This document shows positions 8,923 to 17,547 of a stretch of 33,786 nucleotides of DNA, piece after piece. The notes under the pieces were generated by a model. It worked only from the letters and a program-made list of their open reading frames with translations. It ran no database searches and had not been told where the DNA came from. Source of the stretch: Opitutia bacterium (GTDB lineage: Bacteria > Verrucomicrobiota > Verrucomicrobiia > Opitutales > Seribacteraceae); assembly GCA_002721705.1 (NCBI GenBank), contig PBLJ01000041.1:4555-38340 (forward strand), written 5' to 3'. Position 1 is the stretch's first letter. Each line of letters begins with the position of its first letter. The translations under genes were made by a program, and so were the position numbers.

Positions 8923-10017
8923 ATGAAAAATCGCCCGTTTCTTTTAATCGCCGCCTTGTTCTGCGGTATTCTTTCTTCCCTCTTTGCCCAGCAGGTGCGC
9001 GAAGTCCCGCCAAGAGGTCCCATAAAAATTCAGCCTGCTCCTCGTCCCCTGCCGGGAAGAGGTCCCATTCAGGTTCGACCCGGGGGCCAGGCTCCACAAA
9101 AAGCCTCCGTGAACTGGGCCCAGCAACAGCTTGTCTTCATTGGTACGCTCGATACCGTGTTGGCTGGCCCGGTTGGCCGATCCTTTCCTCCCATGTTCAC
9201 GCACAAGTTGAATTTCACCGTGAAGGAAGTAATTCGCGGGAACCTCAAGCCTGGTGACAAAATTGAGGCGTCTCACGTGGCGCGTCAGCGCGTTGCGCCC
9301 GTGTTCCCCCTCAACGCCTCTTGCATCGTGGGCGCCGAAAAGAGTCGTGGAAGTTACCGCGTTTCCGCCGTGGAGAAGGTGGACCCTAAAAACATAGCAT
9401 CCATTCGCTTGTCTTGCGTCCTTCCCCTTGGATGGACCTCGCAAGGCGGCAAGGTTTTGTCTCCATGGTCTGGGCTAAAGGGCAAATGGCCCGCGTCTCA
9501 AAAGGAGGGAGCCACTCACTTTTGCGCAATGACCGGCAGGCCTGCGCTCATGGTTGGTTCCGGCGCTAGCTTTTCCGTGGAGAAAGTACCTCCCCAAGTG
9601 GCGATCAAGTGGACCAACCCGGATGGGGACGGTGAATACAAAGTGACCTTGAGCAATCCGAGCAAGGCTCCCGTCACGATCCCGGCCCTGCGCAAGATGG
9701 GTAATAAAATCCTCTGGGAGGAAAGCTTGGTGGTGCTTTGCCAAGGAAAACCCTACCCCGCTCCAGGAGCCTCGGGTATCTTGGGCGTATCCTCTCCCGT
9801 CACCCTGAATCCTGGGCAAACGGTGTCGGGTATCGTGAATCCATTGGCTCTGGAAGGTCCGCAGTGGCCTCGCGGCGGTTACCGCATAACCTTCCAGGTT
9901 TGCCTAGGCGAAATGAGCAGCAGTCAGTCCTTTTACTATATGTCCAAGCACCACGACAAAATTCGCGGCTTGCTCAAGGCGGGAAAGCCTATTCGCTCTC
10001 CTGATCTGGGAGACTAG
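8923..10017 (+). CDS. Exported protein of unknown function, proline-rich N-terminus
   Basis: I do not recognise this 364-residue protein. The start at 8923 gives a good Sec signal (ending SSLFAQQ); a TTG two codons upstream is less likely. Just after the signal are two related short repeats, RGPIKIQPAP and RGPIQVRPGG, that form a proline/arginine-rich linker. Residues about 45-120 (QLVFIGTLDTVL, then FTVKEVIRGNLKPGDKI) resemble OB-fold/NTR-like beta domains of exported proteins. Residues about 225-340 look like an immunoglobulin-like beta domain (KVTLSNPSKAPVTIP, VTLNPGQTVSGIV). No catalytic motif is evident. The 3' end overlaps the convergent hflC gene by 29 bp. It lies 92 bp after the sulfatase on the same strand. 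Confidence 0.72.
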   Translation: MKNRPFLLIAALFCGILSSLFAQQVREVPPRGPIKIQPAPRPLPGRGPIQVRPGGQAPQKASVNWAQQQLVFIGTLDTVLAGPVGRSFPPMFTHKLNFTVKEVIRGNLKPGDKIEASHVARQRVAPVFPLNASCIVGAEKSRGSYRVSAVEKVDPKNIASIRLSCVLPLGWTSQGGKVLSPWSGLKGKWPASQKEGATHFCAMTGRPALMVGSGASFSVEKVPPQVAIKWTNPDGDGEYKVTLSNPSKAPVTIPALRKMGNKILWEESLVVLCQGKPYPAPGASGILGVSSPVTLNPGQTVSGIVNPLALEGPQWPRGGYRITFQVCLGEMSSSQSFYYMSKHHDKIRGLLKAGKPIRSPDLGD

Positions 10018-10996
10018 AAGGCAAATCAACGGGATCCTCCGGTTTTACGTCCAGAGGTTCAGGGTTGATCGTTTTCAGAAGCTGAAAGAGCGGGCTGTCG
10101 GTGGTGAGGATCACCGAGGTGTCCGAATTGAGGATTTCCTTGTAGGTTTCCAAGGTCCTTAAAAAGGAGTAGAACTCGATGGATTCGGGAGATTGATTAT
10201 AGGCCTCGGCATAGATGCGAGTCACATTGGCATCCGCCTCCCCTTCGATCGTTTTCACCGTCATGGAGGCGGATGAATTAATTGTACGCAACTCTCTGGT
10301 CATCTTGCCCTTGATTTCGGCGGCTTCACCTTGACCTTCCGATCTATAGCGGTCGCGTTCCTTTTGGCGTTCGGAAATCATGCTCTGGTAAATGTCCCGT
10401 CGCACGACCTCACTGTAATTAATTCTCTTGAAGCGCAGGTCTAGCAATTCGATGCCGAATTCCTTCAGTTTTGGAGCGGCTTCCGCAATGATCTGCTGTT
10501 CCAACCTCGATCGGCCAATTTTTATTTCTTCCCATTTTACCTCGCTGCCGTCTTCGTCGAGGACAGGTTGCCTGTCCGTCGAGGTCCTTACGATTTCGAT
10601 GATTGCATGGTTGGCGACCGCGTTGCGGGTTTCACTGCCGAGGATGTCGTCCAAGCGAGACAGCGCTCTACGCTGATCCCGAAGGCTGATGAAGTATTCC
10701 TTTGGGTCACTGATTCGCCAGCGGGCAAAAGTATCGATGATGATGTAGGTCTTTTCCTTCGTCGGCATTTCATTGGCCGGTCCATCCCAAGGAAGAAAAC
10801 GTTTTTCGAGCCGATTTACCTTTTGAACGAAAGGGATCTTGAAATGAAGGCCCGCCTCGGTAATTGGTTCGCCCACTGGGGCACCAAGTTCTGTGATGAT
10901 GACTTGTTCGGTCTCCGTCACCACGTAAGCGCTGTTGAACAGGACGACCACCCCGATCACAAGCAAGACAAGAGAAACTATGAGTTTGGGCTTCAT
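9989..10996 (-). CDS. hflC: Protease modulator HflC
   Basis: This 335-residue protein has an N-terminal transmembrane helix (IVSLVLLVIGVVVLFNSAYVV) followed by an SPFH/band 7 domain (VTETEQVIITELGAPV, AGLHFKIPFVQKVNRLEKR). A long helical segment rich in Glu, Arg and Ala follows (RDRYRSEGQGEAAEIKGK). This is the HflC layout. HflC pairs with HflK to form a large membrane cage around the FtsH protease and controls its access to substrates. Its ATG overlaps the end of hflK by 4 bp, so translation is probably coupled. The C-terminus overlaps the convergent unknown gene by 29 bp. Confidence 0.93.
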   Translation of the reverse strand: MKPKLIVSLVLLVIGVVVLFNSAYVVTETEQVIITELGAPVGEPITEAGLHFKIPFVQKVNRLEKRFLPWDGPANEMPTKEKTYIIIDTFARWRISDPKEYFISLRDQRRALSRLDDILGSETRNAVANHAIIEIVRTSTDRQPVLDEDGSEVKWEEIKIGRSRLEQQIIAEAAPKLKEFGIELLDLRFKRINYSEVVRRDIYQSMISERQKERDRYRSEGQGEAAEIKGKMTRELRTINSSASMTVKTIEGEADANVTRIYAEAYNQSPESIEFYSFLRTLETYKEILNSDTSVILTTDSPLFQLLKTINPEPLDVKPEDPVDLPSSLPDQESE

Positions 10997-11964
10997 CGAC
11001 GCTGGCCTCCCGGTTGATCCATTTGCAATTGGAGGAGAGGCAGGATTTGGGAAGCGTCCTGATCGATGATGATTTTGCGCCCGAGTAGGGGAATCACGTC
11101 TTTCATTGTTTCCAAGTAGAGGCGCTGCTTGGTGACTTCGGGCGCCTTGAGGTATTCCTTGAAGACTGCATTGAATTTGGCTACGTCGCCCAAGGCCTCG
11201 TTGTTTCTTCCTTTCGCATAGCCTTTGGCGGCTTCAATATCTTGCAAGGCCACGCCCTTGGCCAAGGGTATTTCCCTATTTAATTGTCCTTCGGCGACGT
11301 TTTTAAGGCGTTTCTTTTCTTGCTTGGCCGAATCCACCTCCCTGAAGGAAGCTTGAACGGATGGGGGTGGGTTGACGTTCTTTAACTGAATTTGGTCGAT
11401 TTGAATGCCAAGCTCGTATTTGGCTACGCGCTCCTTGATGCCTTCACGAGCCTTATCTTCGACGTCCTGTCTGCCGAAGGTGATGACTTCATCGACTGTC
11501 CGGTCGCCGACCACGGTTCTCATGACGCCCTCGGAAAGATCTCGTAGGGTATCTTCCGGGTTCTGTACCTTGAACAGAAAAAGTTTGGGATCGCTGATGC
11601 GATACTGCACGACCCACTCGACCACCGCGGTGTTGAGATCTCCCGTTATCATGCTGCGCTCGTCCTCCTGTTCGGCCGGATTCGAGGTTTGGGATTCGTT
11701 GGTCGCGCCTTCGGTGGAGAAGCCAAATTCCTGCTTGAGCGTGCGCTTGACCAGCAAGGGTTCGACGTGGTCGATGCCGAATGGCAATTTGAAATGAAGA
11801 CCGGGATCCACCGTGTCCACGTATTTCCCGAATCGCAGGACGACCCCTTGCGACTCGGCTTGAATGGTGTAAAAGGAGGTCCATGCGCCGATCGCAGCGA
11901 CGATTAGGCCGATGCCCCATGCAATGCGCTTTGGGGTGAGCATCTCACCTAAGTCTATTTCCAT
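10993..11964 (-). CDS. hflK: Protease modulator HflK
   Basis: This 323-residue SPFH protein has one N-terminal transmembrane helix (WGIGLIVAAIGAWTSFYTI) and the HflK entry motif ESQGVVLRFGKYVDTVDPGL, then HFKLPFGIDHVEPL. Downstream come VVEWVVQYRISDPKLFLF and the RDLSEGVMRTVVGDRTVDEV segment typical of HflK. The start at 11964 is preferred over an in-frame ATG at 11976 because a GAGG (complement of 11971-11974) lies 6 nt before it. The longer version would add four residues. The long Gly-rich cytoplasmic N-terminus of E. coli HflK is absent, as in many other phyla. The hflC gene follows with a 4-bp overlap. The two proteins should form a cage complex that regulates FtsH. Confidence 0.92.
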   Translation of the reverse strand: MEIDLGEMLTPKRIAWGIGLIVAAIGAWTSFYTIQAESQGVVLRFGKYVDTVDPGLHFKLPFGIDHVEPLLVKRTLKQEFGFSTEGATNESQTSNPAEQEDERSMITGDLNTAVVEWVVQYRISDPKLFLFKVQNPEDTLRDLSEGVMRTVVGDRTVDEVITFGRQDVEDKAREGIKERVAKYELGIQIDQIQLKNVNPPPSVQASFREVDSAKQEKKRLKNVAEGQLNREIPLAKGVALQDIEAAKGYAKGRNNEALGDVAKFNAVFKEYLKAPEVTKQRLYLETMKDVIPLLGRKIIIDQDASQILPLLQLQMDQPGGQRR

Positions 11965-11970
11965 TTTTTG

Positions 11971-11974
11971 CCTC
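11971..11974 (-). promoter_or_regulatory. Ribosome binding site of hflK
   Basis: GAGG on the minus strand lies 6 nt before the ATG at 11964. It favours this start over the ATG at 11976. Shine-Dalgarno matches are weak in front of most other genes in the window, so this one is informative. Confidence 0.5.
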
Positions 11975-12169
11975 ATCCGTTTGCAGGAAACGACCTACTG
12001 GCGCAAAGTCAAACGAGGAAAATCTATTTTTCTACAGCGAAGAGTGGACGAAAGGTGTCTGAACATTGACTTTCATGCGGCGATTGTCGCATTCAGTACG
12101 AATCATGGATGCCAATCGGAGCATTAATCCAACTTGACGAAAAGGAGATATAAGGAAAAGCATTGGAGA

Positions 12170-14026
12170 ATGAGATTCAGCTACCTGTTCTTCTTTTCAC
12201 TCCCAATGGGCGTCCTCTTGGCCAAGGCTCCTATACCTACGCCTTCAACCGATCCGATAGTGGGCCCGATCGAACCTTACTTTTTCGAAAAAATTCTCAA
12301 CGGCAAGGATCTGGATGGCTCCATCAGCCAGCATTGGCGAGATCCCCGATTGCAGGCCATACTGAAAAAACACGAAATCGATTTGTTCGGGGGCCCCATG
12401 CTGGGAGACGTGACGGCAACCACCGCGAAGTTCTGGTTGCGAGCAGTTCGTCCAGGCAAGCTCAGTGTAAAGGTGAAGGACGGCTCCACTGGAAAGACGG
12501 TGTTTCAGGGTGAGGCGCAAGCGACGGAAGTGAATGACCTAGTGGTTGTCCTTCAAGCGAACGGACTGCAGCCATTCACTGAATACGTCGCCGACTTTTC
12601 CGATGGAAGTGGTCCCGTTGGAAGAGATAACAATCGCTTTCGCACCTCGCCGTCCAAGAACCAGAAAGCGCGATTCTCCGTGGGTTTTGGAGGAGGCGCC
12701 CGCTACAACCCACCCAAAGAGCGTATTTGGAAAACCATTGCAGGCCGTTCCCCTCACGCTTTCTTGTTTCTGGGAGACAACCTCTACCAGGACAAGCCCA
12801 CGCACCGAAATCTCCAGAGGGTGTATTACTATCGGCGGCAGATGCGTCCCGAGTTCGTGGAACTTTCCGCCACCACCGCCTGCTATGCAATTTGGGACGA
12901 CCATGACTTCGGGGCCAACGACGTCTCCGGAGGGCTCGATCCTTTCAAGCCCGCTTGGAAGGTTCCCGTCTGGAAAGTTTTCAAGGAAAACTGGCCGAAT
13001 CCCTATTTCGGCGGCGGCGCAAAACAGCCGGGGTGCTGGTTCGATTTCTCCATCGGCGACGTCGATTTCTTCATGACCGATGGTCGGTACTATCGCGATT
13101 TCAAGAAAGGTACCATGCTGGGGCCCGCCCAAAAAAAGTGGCTCAAGGAGAAACTGAGAGCCTCCAAGGCGACCTTCAAGGTGATTGCTTCCGGCACCCT
13201 GTGGACGGAAACCGCGGACAAGGGAGGAAAGGATTCCTGGTGGGGAGTGCCCGAGGAACGAGAGGAAATCTTTTCCCTCATCGACGAGGAGAAGATCGGC
13301 GGCGTGATTTTGTTGTCCGCGGACAGGCACCGCACCGACGTCTACGAGATCAAGCGACCCAATGGGTACACCCTGTATGAATTCGAGACCTCCAAGTTGA
13401 CCAACAACCACACCCATGGCACCAAGTCCCAGGCTCTCTTCTCGTACAACAAAGGAAACTTCTTCGGCTTGCTGGACTTCGACCTCACCAAGAAAGACCC
13501 CGAGATGACTTTCCGCTGCATCACGATCGACGACGAGGACGTCTACAGCTTGACCCTCAAGCGTTCCCAATTGCAGGCGAAGGCCGATAATAAAGGATCA
13601 GGCAAGAAGCCAAAATTCAATTTCGATTACCGCAAGAAGGGGCCGCATGGAGCGCCCAACAGCATCGAGGCGACGGTTACCGGATCATCTGCGGTCTTCG
13701 ACGTGAAGAGTGGTTTCGGCATTGGTTCGGGAAAGATCGAGTTGGCGGAAGGCGCCTGGCCTGAGAAGGTGCTTATTAGGCTTCATTTGGCTGGACTCGA
13801 GGGGTTTTCAGTCTCAAGCGACAAGGTCACCCTGTCGCGGAGTGAATTGAAGGTCAATATGCTCGATGCAAAGGGAAACCCCGTGGACGGGAAATACTTG
13901 CTGCAGTCCCAGCGGCCCAACAAACCGAAGCGAATCGATGGCTATTACGAAGTGACTATACCCCCGGCTCTACTGGCGCCGGAGGTGAAGGAGATGCAAA
14001 TTAGTTGGGTCGACTTCTACCGCTGA
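12170..14026 (+). CDS. Exported PhoD-like alkaline phosphatase family protein
   Basis: This 618-residue protein starts at 12170, directly before a signal peptide (FSYLFFFSLPMGVLLAKAP). A TTG at 12134 would add 12 mostly charged residues. After a Pro-rich linker, residues about 70-150 form the PhoD N-terminal fibronectin-like domain (GGPMLGDVTATTAKFWLRA). The metallophosphatase domain follows with FLFLGDNLYQDK (Asp203), IWDDHDFGANDV (Asp243 to Asp246) and LLSADRHRTDVYE (Asp385 and His387). The C-terminal 130 residues form an extra beta-rich region. PhoD-type enzymes hydrolyse phosphodiesters and phosphomonoesters with Fe/Ca; the natural substrate here is not known. It is divergent from hflK and convergent with an oxidoreductase gene 8 bp away. 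Confidence 0.87.
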   Translation: MRFSYLFFFSLPMGVLLAKAPIPTPSTDPIVGPIEPYFFEKILNGKDLDGSISQHWRDPRLQAILKKHEIDLFGGPMLGDVTATTAKFWLRAVRPGKLSVKVKDGSTGKTVFQGEAQATEVNDLVVVLQANGLQPFTEYVADFSDGSGPVGRDNNRFRTSPSKNQKARFSVGFGGGARYNPPKERIWKTIAGRSPHAFLFLGDNLYQDKPTHRNLQRVYYYRRQMRPEFVELSATTACYAIWDDHDFGANDVSGGLDPFKPAWKVPVWKVFKENWPNPYFGGGAKQPGCWFDFSIGDVDFFMTDGRYYRDFKKGTMLGPAQKKWLKEKLRASKATFKVIASGTLWTETADKGGKDSWWGVPEEREEIFSLIDEEKIGGVILLSADRHRTDVYEIKRPNGYTLYEFETSKLTNNHTHGTKSQALFSYNKGNFFGLLDFDLTKKDPEMTFRCITIDDEDVYSLTLKRSQLQAKADNKGSGKKPKFNFDYRKKGPHGAPNSIEATVTGSSAVFDVKSGFGIGSGKIELAEGAWPEKVLIRLHLAGLEGFSVSSDKVTLSRSELKVNMLDAKGNPVDGKYLLQSQRPNKPKRIDGYYEVTIPPALLAPEVKEMQISWVDFYR

Positions 14027-14034
14027 TGGTTGGC

Positions 14035-15318
14035 TTATACTTTTGGCTTCCAGCCTTTACGGTATTCGCGTCCCCACAGTTTCTCGCCCTCAGGATTCTT
14101 GACCAGCGCCCCACCCTTTTGGGGGTCGCAGTTCAGGGCCCCCGATGTGCGATACGCGATATTTCCAAGGTGGCATAACTTGGAGCTGTTCTGGACGTCC
14201 CCGATCTCGGAGTTGAGCTTTACGCTTTTGTCTCGAATCGCATCCACGAAATTTTGGAAATGAGCGGGTTCTCCGCCGGGGCCGGATTGCTTGTCCAGTT
14301 CCTTCCCGTCTCGATCCAGTATTTGGTAATCATTGCTTCCACGCATTATCATGACTCCGTTTTCACCGTAGAACTTGCAGAACGGTAGCTTTTCATCGCG
14401 ACGCGGGTCGCAACTGCTCCCACTCCAGGACGCATAGCGATCGCCGAAATGAAAAGTGGCCTCCCCGGTGTCGGGCGTCTCCTGGTCATCGTCGTGATAG
14501 TAGCGGCCGCCGTTGTAGGTTACGCGTTCGGGAAGGTCGACTGCGAGCCCCCAACGGGCGATGTCGAGAGAGTGCACGCCGTTGTTGGTGATTTCGCCGC
14601 CTCCCCAATGCCAACGCCAATGCCAGTTGTAATGAACGAGGTTGTCGACGTAGGGAACGTGGGGCGTAGGGCCTTCCCAAAGTTCGTAGTTCAGGTTGGT
14701 TGGTGGCTTGGTTGGCTTGCCTTTGCCGATGGAGGGTCGGCGATTGTTGTACCAGGTGCGAGCGGAGAGCACCTTTCCAATAGCGCCTTCATGAAGCCGC
14801 TGAATGCCTTCGCGGACAAAGGGATAGCTGCGACGCTGGTTGCCCATCTGGACGCGGCGGTCGTACTTTCGCGAGGCGGCCACGATCGCGTTGGCTTCCG
14901 CCATGTTGTGGCTTCCGGGCTTTTCAACGTAAACGTGCTTGCCGGCTTGCATGGCGAGCACGGCGGCGGGTGTGTGCCAAAAGTTCGGGGCGGCGATCGA
15001 CAAGGCGTCGATATTCTTGTCTTCCAGTATTTCCCGGAAATCCCCTACCCCTTTCACCTTCTCCTGTTTCAGCGCTCTGGTTCCCCTTTGCAAACGGCTT
15101 TCGTCGACGTCGCACACGTAGGCGACCTCTACGTTGGGCGTTTCCGCATAACGCCTGACGTGAGCTACGCCTCGGCTGAGCCCCATGACTCCTACGCGCA
15201 AGGTGTTGCTGGCTTTGTTGGCGGCGCGTATGGCATGCGGGGCCGCGATTAGGGCGGAGCCGGCAAGCGTTGATTCCTTGATGAAACTGCGGCGGGAGGT
15301 TGTATCAGTTGAACTCAT
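14035..15318 (-). CDS. Tat-exported Gfo/Idh/MocA family oxidoreductase
   Basis: This 427-residue protein opens with a twin-arginine signal (SRRSFIKES, Arg9 and Arg10), consistent with export of a folded, cofactor-bound enzyme. A Rossmann fold follows (LRVGVMGLSRGVAHVRRY) with YVCDVDESRL after it. The EKPG motif (VYVEKPGSHNMAEA) ends the NAD(P)-binding half. The C-terminal beta-sheet domain contains HYNWHWRWHWGGGEITNNG, common in the large Verrucomicrobiota/Planctomycetota subgroup of this family. Such enzymes oxidise or reduce sugars and inositols with tightly bound NAD(P). The exact substrate cannot be assigned. The gene is divergent from the kinase gene with 170 bp between starts. Confidence 0.9.
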   Translation of the reverse strand: MSSTDTTSRRSFIKESTLAGSALIAAPHAIRAANKASNTLRVGVMGLSRGVAHVRRYAETPNVEVAYVCDVDESRLQRGTRALKQEKVKGVGDFREILEDKNIDALSIAAPNFWHTPAAVLAMQAGKHVYVEKPGSHNMAEANAIVAASRKYDRRVQMGNQRRSYPFVREGIQRLHEGAIGKVLSARTWYNNRRPSIGKGKPTKPPTNLNYELWEGPTPHVPYVDNLVHYNWHWRWHWGGGEITNNGVHSLDIARWGLAVDLPERVTYNGGRYYHDDDQETPDTGEATFHFGDRYASWSGSSCDPRRDEKLPFCKFYGENGVMIMRGSNDYQILDRDGKELDKQSGPGGEPAHFQNFVDAIRDKSVKLNSEIGDVQNSSKLCHLGNIAYRTSGALNCDPQKGGALVKNPEGEKLWGREYRKGWKPKV

Positions 15319-15488
15319 CTTTTTCCTGTCTGACTGGGTTGACCTTCACTGACAAATTGTTGCGTGGAGATTTTCTCATGGCATTGCTGTATTTTGAAGA
15401 TGCCCTTGAGCTTATTTTAAATAATTTTCAACAATTCTTGCTTGTCGAGCAATTTGAAAGATGTTTGTGATCGTTTTGTTCATCCTTC

Positions 15489-16466
15489 ATGACCATAGAC
15501 CACTCTGAGCATTCGAAGACCGAAAGGGGCTCGTTTAGGCTGGATGAGACGGACAAGGCACTGGCTCTGCACTGGAAGAGTGGTTCATTGAAGTACAGCC
15601 AGTTCGAATTACTTAAGGAAGGTGGAGTGGCCAAGCTATACTCTTGCCTGGACGCCAATTTGCGCCGAAGGGTCGTTTACAAAACACTCCATGATCGGCT
15701 TATTGATGATGAAATCGAGGTGCAGCGCTTTATTCGTGAAGCTCGAGTAACTGCCAATATAGCCCATCCGGGGACAGTTCCCGTTCACGAACTCGGTAGA
15801 GACAGGAACGGGGTCCCCTTTTTCACCATGAAATTGATTCACGGCCGGGATTTGCGGGAGGTGATCACCTCCTTGAAAGCTGGTGAACCCAATACTCTTC
15901 GGATCTTTACCTTATCCAGTTTGCTGAAAATTCTAATACAGGTATGTCATGTCCTTGCTTACGCTCATACTCGAGGCGTGATTCATCGCGACCTTAAGCC
16001 AGCCAACGTTTTAACCAGTCAATTCGACGCCAGTTACGTCATTGATTGGGGTTTGGCCAAAGTTTGGGGCGATCCGGAGCATAGTAACCCTCGCATGACC
16101 GGACAAGATGATCCGGCCATAACTCCAGTTGGCAGGCGTTATGGCACGCCCCTCTACATGGCTCCGGAGTTGGCCCGCGGAGATGCTCAGATCGATGCTC
16201 GAGTAGATGTCTTTGGTGTCGGACATCTGCTTTTTGAAACCCTGACTCATCAAAATTTGCTAAGTGGTGAAACTGTGGAGGAGGTATCGTATAACTTGAT
16301 CAACAAACCCCTTCCGAGACCCAGTGACGTCGCTCGGACAAGTATACCCCATCAGCTTGAGACCATTTGCATAAAAGCATTGGAAAAAGAGCCCAAGGAC
16401 CGCTATTCGGATGTCGTCACTTTAGCTGACGACTTGTCTGGATTCCTACGATCTTTACCTAATTAG
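15489..16466 (+). CDS. Serine/threonine protein kinase, soluble single-domain
   Basis: This 325-residue protein is essentially a single Hanks-type kinase domain. Visible residues are Lys65 in VVYKTLH, Glu84 in the REAR helix, the catalytic loop VIHRDLKPANVL (Asp168, Lys170, Asn173), the metal-binding Asp186 in IDWGLAK (a DWG variant frequent in Verrucomicrobiota and Planctomycetota) and the MAPEL motif at 224-228. The glycine loop is degenerate: LLKEGGVAKLY keeps only Gly45 and Gly46. There is no membrane segment, PASTA or WD repeat, so the usual sensor part is missing. It could be regulated by a separate partner. The key catalytic residues are intact, so activity is plausible. Confidence 0.9.
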   Translation: MTIDHSEHSKTERGSFRLDETDKALALHWKSGSLKYSQFELLKEGGVAKLYSCLDANLRRRVVYKTLHDRLIDDEIEVQRFIREARVTANIAHPGTVPVHELGRDRNGVPFFTMKLIHGRDLREVITSLKAGEPNTLRIFTLSSLLKILIQVCHVLAYAHTRGVIHRDLKPANVLTSQFDASYVIDWGLAKVWGDPEHSNPRMTGQDDPAITPVGRRYGTPLYMAPELARGDAQIDARVDVFGVGHLLFETLTHQNLLSGETVEEVSYNLINKPLPRPSDVARTSIPHQLETICIKALEKEPKDRYSDVVTLADDLSGFLRSLPN

Positions 16467-16578
16467 GTTGAGAAGGAAGAACTTGATATTGGAATTGAAT
16501 GAGCCCGATCGATTCAGCTAAATTATCCAGCCTCTAGAACTGATCGAGCTTCTCTTTTAGCACGAAATCCAAAACCGT

Positions 16579-17547
16579 ATGATTCATCCAATCCTTTTCA
16601 GCTTCTTCGCCAGTTTCTTGGCAGTTCTTGTTTTACATGGACAAAAGCAAATAAGGATTGGGCTTATTGGATTGGACACCTCGCATGCCGTGGCATTCAC
16701 CAAGATACTGAACGACCCGAAGAATGCTCAGCATGTGCCGGGAGGGAAGGTGGTGGCGGCATTCAAGGGCGGCAGTCGCGATATCCCTTCGAGCTGGGAC
16801 CGCGTCGACAAATACACCGAAAAGCTGGAAGCCGACTTTGGCGTTAAGCTCTACCCTTCCATCGAGGAAATGTGCAAGAACGTCGATGCCGTCTTACTGG
16901 AGAGCTTGGACGGGCGCCCGCACCTGAAGCAGGCGATTCCAGTGATTGAAGCGGGTCTTCCCATGTTCATCGACAAACCGGTGGCGGGTTCCGTCAAGGA
17001 TGCCTTGGCTATCTTTGCAATGGCGAAGAAAAGAGGTGTTCCCGTATTCACTTCCTCTTCTCTTCGCTTTGCCAAGAACACTCAGGCCGTCCGCAATGGA
17101 AGCATTGGCAAAATCAAGCGTTGCGAAACCTTTTCTCCATGCGCGATCGAACCTCATCATCCCGATCTTTTCTGGTATGGCATCCACGGGGTTGAATCTC
17201 TTTTTACGGTGATGGGTCCGGATTGCATCTCGGTGAGACGTGGACTTACGGAGGACGGTAAAATCGAAGTGGTGGGTAAATGGAAAGGGGGCCGCATCGG
17301 GATTTACCGCGAAGGCAAAGGCTTTGGGGGCAAGGCAGTGGGCGAGAAGGGCGAGGCAGTAGTGGGCGCATTCGATGGCTACGGGCCTCTATTGGCCGAA
17401 ATCATACCCTTCTACAAATCGGGCAAGCCACCTGTCGAAATGGAGGAATCATTGGCCATCTACGCTTTCATGGAAGCCGCCGACGAAAGCAAGCGTCGCA
17501 AGGGCGCAGAGGTTACGCTGGCCGAGATTTTGGAGAAATCCAAATGA
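16579..17547 (+). CDS. Gfo/Idh/MocA family oxidoreductase with Sec-like signal
   Basis: This 322-residue protein has an N-terminal hydrophobic segment (HPILFSFFASFLAVLVLHGQ) resembling a Sec signal or anchor and lacking a twin arginine. It is followed by a Rossmann fold (QIRIGLIGLDTSHAVAF) and a variant of the family motif, FIDKPVAGS in place of EKP. The middle region has SSSLRFAKNTQAVRNGSIGK, typical of a short Gfo/Idh subgroup of Verrucomicrobiota and Planctomycetota. The canonical second half is short. An NAD(P)-dependent enzyme exported unfolded is unusual, so it may be membrane-tethered, lack cofactor or have a non-redox role. Its stop overlaps the start of the next gene (ATGA, 4 bp), indicating translational coupling with a lipid-binding domain protein. 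Confidence 0.85.
   Translation: MIHPILFSFFASFLAVLVLHGQKQIRIGLIGLDTSHAVAFTKILNDPKNAQHVPGGKVVAAFKGGSRDIPSSWDRVDKYTEKLEADFGVKLYPSIEEMCKNVDAVLLESLDGRPHLKQAIPVIEAGLPMFIDKPVAGSVKDALAIFAMAKKRGVPVFTSSSLRFAKNTQAVRNGSIGKIKRCETFSPCAIEPHHPDLFWYGIHGVESLFTVMGPDCISVRRGLTEDGKIEVVGKWKGGRIGIYREGKGFGGKAVGEKGEAVVGAFDGYGPLLAEIIPFYKSGKPPVEMEESLAIYAFMEAADESKRRKGAEVTLAEILEKSK

Noticed and set aside
12539..13570. Open frame of 343 codons on the minus strand
   Set aside because: It is antisense to the second PhoD-like gene and reflects codon bias rather than a real gene.
14449..15252. Open frame of 267 codons on the plus strand
   Set aside because: It is antisense to the Tat-exported Gfo/Idh/MocA gene, which has clear motifs along its length.
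17280..17543. Upstream extension of the START-like protein frame
   Set aside because: The extension shadows the upstream oxidoreductase; the ATG at 17544 directly precedes a signal peptide and gives a standard 4-bp overlap.
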